A stretch of 14,801 nucleotides of DNA from Thermoleophilia bacterium (lineage in GTDB: Bacteria > Actinomycetota > Thermoleophilia > Gaiellales > SKUG01), in assembly GCA_020438525.1 (NCBI GenBank), contig JAGQUL010000054.1, positions 5,219 to 20,019 on the forward strand, read 5' to 3'. The notes under the pieces are model-generated. The model had not been told where the DNA came from. It worked only from the letters and a program-made list of their open reading frames with translations, and made no database searches. The position numbers and the translations under genes were made by a program. Below, piece after piece: positions 13,279 to 14,801 of this stretch (positions are counted from its first letter, which is position 1; every line of letters begins with the position of its first letter).

Positions 13279-13962
13279 ATGGCGCGCTTCGCGGATTCGA
13301 AGGCCCGCGAGGCAGAGCGCGAGCGGCGCGCAGCCGAGCGCGAGCCCCTGCCCGAGGGCGTCGACCCGATGGACGTGATCGATCCGGCGACGCGCGAGCA
13401 GGTGCTGTCGGCGGGTCGCCACGAACCGGATCCCCGGCCTGATGGCTCGATCGGGGACCGGATCGGTGGCGCGGCGCTGGGCGCAGTGCTGCTCGGCCTG
13501 GTCGGGGTGCTGGTCGTGAACCCGCCCGGGCGGGGTCGATACGTCAATGCGGCCGCGATCGGTCGTTTCGACCCGCATGCAACGATGCTCGCGGCGAGCG
13601 TGGGCGCGACGGTCGGCGCGATCGCCGGATTTGCGCGCGGCGGAAATCCGCTTGGCTCGGCAGCTCACGAGGCCGCGCCTGCGCCGACCAGGCCACCAGC
13701 GGTGCAGTCGGATCTTGCGGCTGCCGCGTTCGGCGACGTGGCCGGGAGCGCGACGAGGCTCTCGCAGGCGGCCCCGGTCGACGTGCCTCAGCCGATGCCG
13801 AGGATGAACTTCGCGTCGTCGCTCATTCGGTCGGGAGTCCACGGCGGGCTCCAGACCAGCTCGGGCTCGACTGTCTCCACGCCCGGCAGCGCACGGACCG
13901 TGTCGACCATGCCCTGGGTGATCTCGGGCCCGGCCGGGCAGGCCGGCGACGTGAGCGAGTAG
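13279..13962 (+). CDS. Unrecognised small membrane protein; 3' end overlaps sufT
   Basis: The 227-aa product starts with a highly charged helix (ARFADSKAREAERERRAAER) and has two hydrophobic segments at about 62-81 (IGGAALGAVLLGLVGVLVVN) and 103-118 (MLAASVGATVGAIAGF). These are joined by a short Gly/Arg/Asn loop and followed by a low-complexity Ala/Pro tail. I do not recognise a family. Residues from about 170 on are read entirely through the antisense of the SufT-like gene, a 175-bp convergent overlap, so the true C-terminus may have been shorter before loss of a stop. The start is uncertain: ATG 13255 adds eight residues and has no ribosome binding site. ATG 13279 lies shortly after a TAGCAT hexamer at 13262-13267 and is preferred. 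G/C-rich third positions in residues 1-165 support coding. Confidence 0.6.
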   Translation: MARFADSKAREAERERRAAEREPLPEGVDPMDVIDPATREQVLSAGRHEPDPRPDGSIGDRIGGAALGAVLLGLVGVLVVNPPGRGRYVNAAAIGRFDPHATMLAASVGATVGAIAGFARGGNPLGSAAHEAAPAPTRPPAVQSDLAAAAFGDVAGSATRLSQAAPVDVPQPMPRMNFASSLIRSGVHGGLQTSSGSTVSTPGSARTVSTMPWVISGPAGQAGDVSE

Positions 13963-14102
13963 GAGACCTTCACGGTTCCCGGCTTCGGGAACGTGATCTC
14001 GTAGACGAGGCCGATCTCGACCACGTCCATGCCCAGCTCGGGATCCTCGACCTGGCGAAGGGCGTCGCGGACGGCTTCCTCGGATGGCATCGGTTCGCTC
14101 AT
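13788..14102 (-). CDS. SufT/PaaD-like iron-sulfur assembly protein (DUF59/MIP18 family)
   Basis: This 104-aa protein is a typical stand-alone DUF59 domain. It shows RQVEDPELGMDVVEIGLVYE at 16-35 and SYSLTSPACPAGPEI at 47-61 with the conserved Cys55. The tail ELVWSPPWTPDRMSDDAKFI at 81-100 is typical of SufT-type members, which help mature iron-sulfur proteins. In actinobacteria the gene often belongs to a suf operon, but here no suf genes are adjacent. Cys55 is the residue implicated in cluster or target binding in the family. The start at 14102 is preferred to ATG 14111 because TAGCAT lies exactly 7 nt upstream. The 3' end overlaps the convergent membrane-protein gene by 175 bp. A possible client is the nearby iron-sulfur enzyme QueG, but that is only proximity. 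Confidence 0.9.
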   Translation of the reverse strand: MSEPMPSEEAVRDALRQVEDPELGMDVVEIGLVYEITFPKPGTVKVSYSLTSPACPAGPEITQGMVDTVRALPGVETVEPELVWSPPWTPDRMSDDAKFILGIG

Positions 14103-14109
14103 GCGGCGC

Positions 14110-14115
14110 ATGCTA
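14110..14115 (-). promoter_or_regulatory. Putative -10 box for the SufT-like gene
   Basis: On the minus strand TAGCAT is followed by exactly 7 nt and the ATG at 14102. The in-frame ATG at 14111 overlaps the box itself and so is an unlikely start. Confidence 0.5.
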
Positions 14116-14300
14116 TCGCACGGGCGACGACGATCGTCCGGCGATGGATCGTGCGGCTGATCGAACGCATTCCGAACGGGTCGGGGCCGGTCCCGGCCGT
14201 CCCTGCGGCCGGATCCGCGCGAGCAGGTAATCGGGTTCGACACGTGGCCGACCGATCGGGGATGATGCAGTCCCGACGTCGACCATCAGGGAAGCAGTCC

Positions 14301-14753
14301 ATGCAGCTTGCACCGGCCACCCTCGCAATGCGACCGACCACTCCGCCCGCCTCGGGCGAGGTGCCGTCGTTCACCGGCGGGATCGACTACGAGGGCACGA
14401 AGGGGCGCTTCACGAAGTTCTCGGCACACGCCACCGACTTCGTCTACGGCGATCCGAAGGGATACGACACGCTCGACGCCGCGATCGATGCGGCGACGTT
14501 CGCGACGATCGGCTCGCGACAGGCGGCCGCCGGCATCTTCGAGCTCGACGGGCGCTTCCATGCGCGACGCCTCGACAACACGCTCACGTTCAAGAACGGA
14601 GCGACGTGGGAGGGCGTCTGGCGCCTTGAGCAGTACCCGGCCGATCGTGAGCTGCTCGACGGCACGATCCCCGGCGTGACGCGCGCAGACGCGCTCAAGG
14701 CCGTGGTCGACGGTGCCCAGCGCATCGACGTGACCAACCTGCCCGTCGCCTAA
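14301..14753 (+). CDS. Unrecognised 150-aa protein
   Basis: The product begins MQLAPATLAMRPTTPPASGE, a Pro/Thr-rich leader without a clear signal peptide. It continues with a compact mixed region: a probable beta segment around 32-50 (GTKGRFTKFSAHATDFVYGD), a helix at 55-72 (YDTLDAAIDAATFATIGS), strands around 77-108 (AGIFELDGRFHARRL, then TFKNGATWEGVWRL) and a final helix at 127-140. It looks like a small cytoplasmic alpha/beta domain, but I cannot name it. AGGGA at 14288-14292, 8 nt upstream, supports the start. It is divergent from the SufT-like gene with 198 bp between the starts. That gap contains the palindrome GACGATCGTC near its left end and no other clear feature. The remaining 48 bp to the window edge hold nothing I can assign. 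Confidence 0.72.
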   Translation: MQLAPATLAMRPTTPPASGEVPSFTGGIDYEGTKGRFTKFSAHATDFVYGDPKGYDTLDAAIDAATFATIGSRQAAAGIFELDGRFHARRLDNTLTFKNGATWEGVWRLEQYPADRELLDGTIPGVTRADALKAVVDGAQRIDVTNLPVA

Positions 14754-14801
14754 CCCCGCCCGCGCGACTCGCTGACCGGTCATTCGAGCAAGCTCGACGA
14801 C

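Noticed and set aside
10924..13842. Long Arg-rich open frame on the minus strand across the dehydrogenase and queG genes.
   Set aside because: Such frames are open by chance in very GC-rich DNA. They are Arg/Ala/Gly low-complexity, and both regions are accounted for by genes with clear family motifs.

Overview
The window is very GC-rich bacterial DNA whose codon third positions are almost all G or C. The gene content (hom, thrC and thrB close to rpmE, a queG, a SufT-like gene, a HTH/LytR_C membrane protein) and several start codons placed about 7 nt after a TANNNT hexamer suggest an actinobacterium. My guess is a Thermoleophilia/Solirubrobacterales-like lineage, but that is inference from style and synteny, not a database match.

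Left part (1-3000): the 5' half of rpmE (ribosomal protein L31, minus strand, cut by the window edge) is divergent from a CcdA/DsbD-type membrane thiol-disulfide transporter. Convergent with that gene are two minus-strand genes: an unrecognised 150-aa protein and a 452-aa protein with a RodZ-like N-terminal helix-turn-helix, one membrane segment and a C-terminal LytR_C domain.

Middle (3000-8150): the threonine branch from aspartate semialdehyde is complete. It has hom (homoserine dehydrogenase with ACT domain), thrC (threonine synthase) and thrB (homoserine kinase), all on the plus strand. A DegT/DnrJ/EryC1-type sugar aminotransferase lies antiparallel between hom and thrC. A 63-bp tandem repeat array fills the convergent hom/aminotransferase gap. 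In many actinobacteria hom-thrC-thrB sits close to rho-rpmE-prfA, so rpmE at the left edge looks like a remnant of that neighbourhood.

Right part (8150-14801): a 394-aa unrecognised Lys-rich protein with hydrophobic segments; a protein made of tandem HNH-endonuclease-associated repeats with no visible nuclease domain; a 425-bp structured-looking non-coding region; a 63-aa CXXC/CXXC mini-protein; queG (epoxyqueuosine reductase) divergent from a zinc-type alcohol dehydrogenase/quinone oxidoreductase across only 34 bp; an unrecognised small membrane protein whose 3' end overlaps a SufT/DUF59 gene by 175 bp; and a final unrecognised 150-aa protein.

No prophage, insertion sequence, CRISPR array, rRNA or credible tRNA is visible. 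I did not find a clear new multi-gene system. The strongest non-gene signals are the leaderless promoter geometry repeated at five genes, a dispersed 35-nt hairpin family, the 63-bp tandem array, a perfect inverted repeat in front of thrB, and the non-coding region between the HNH-repeat gene and the mini zinc-ribbon gene.
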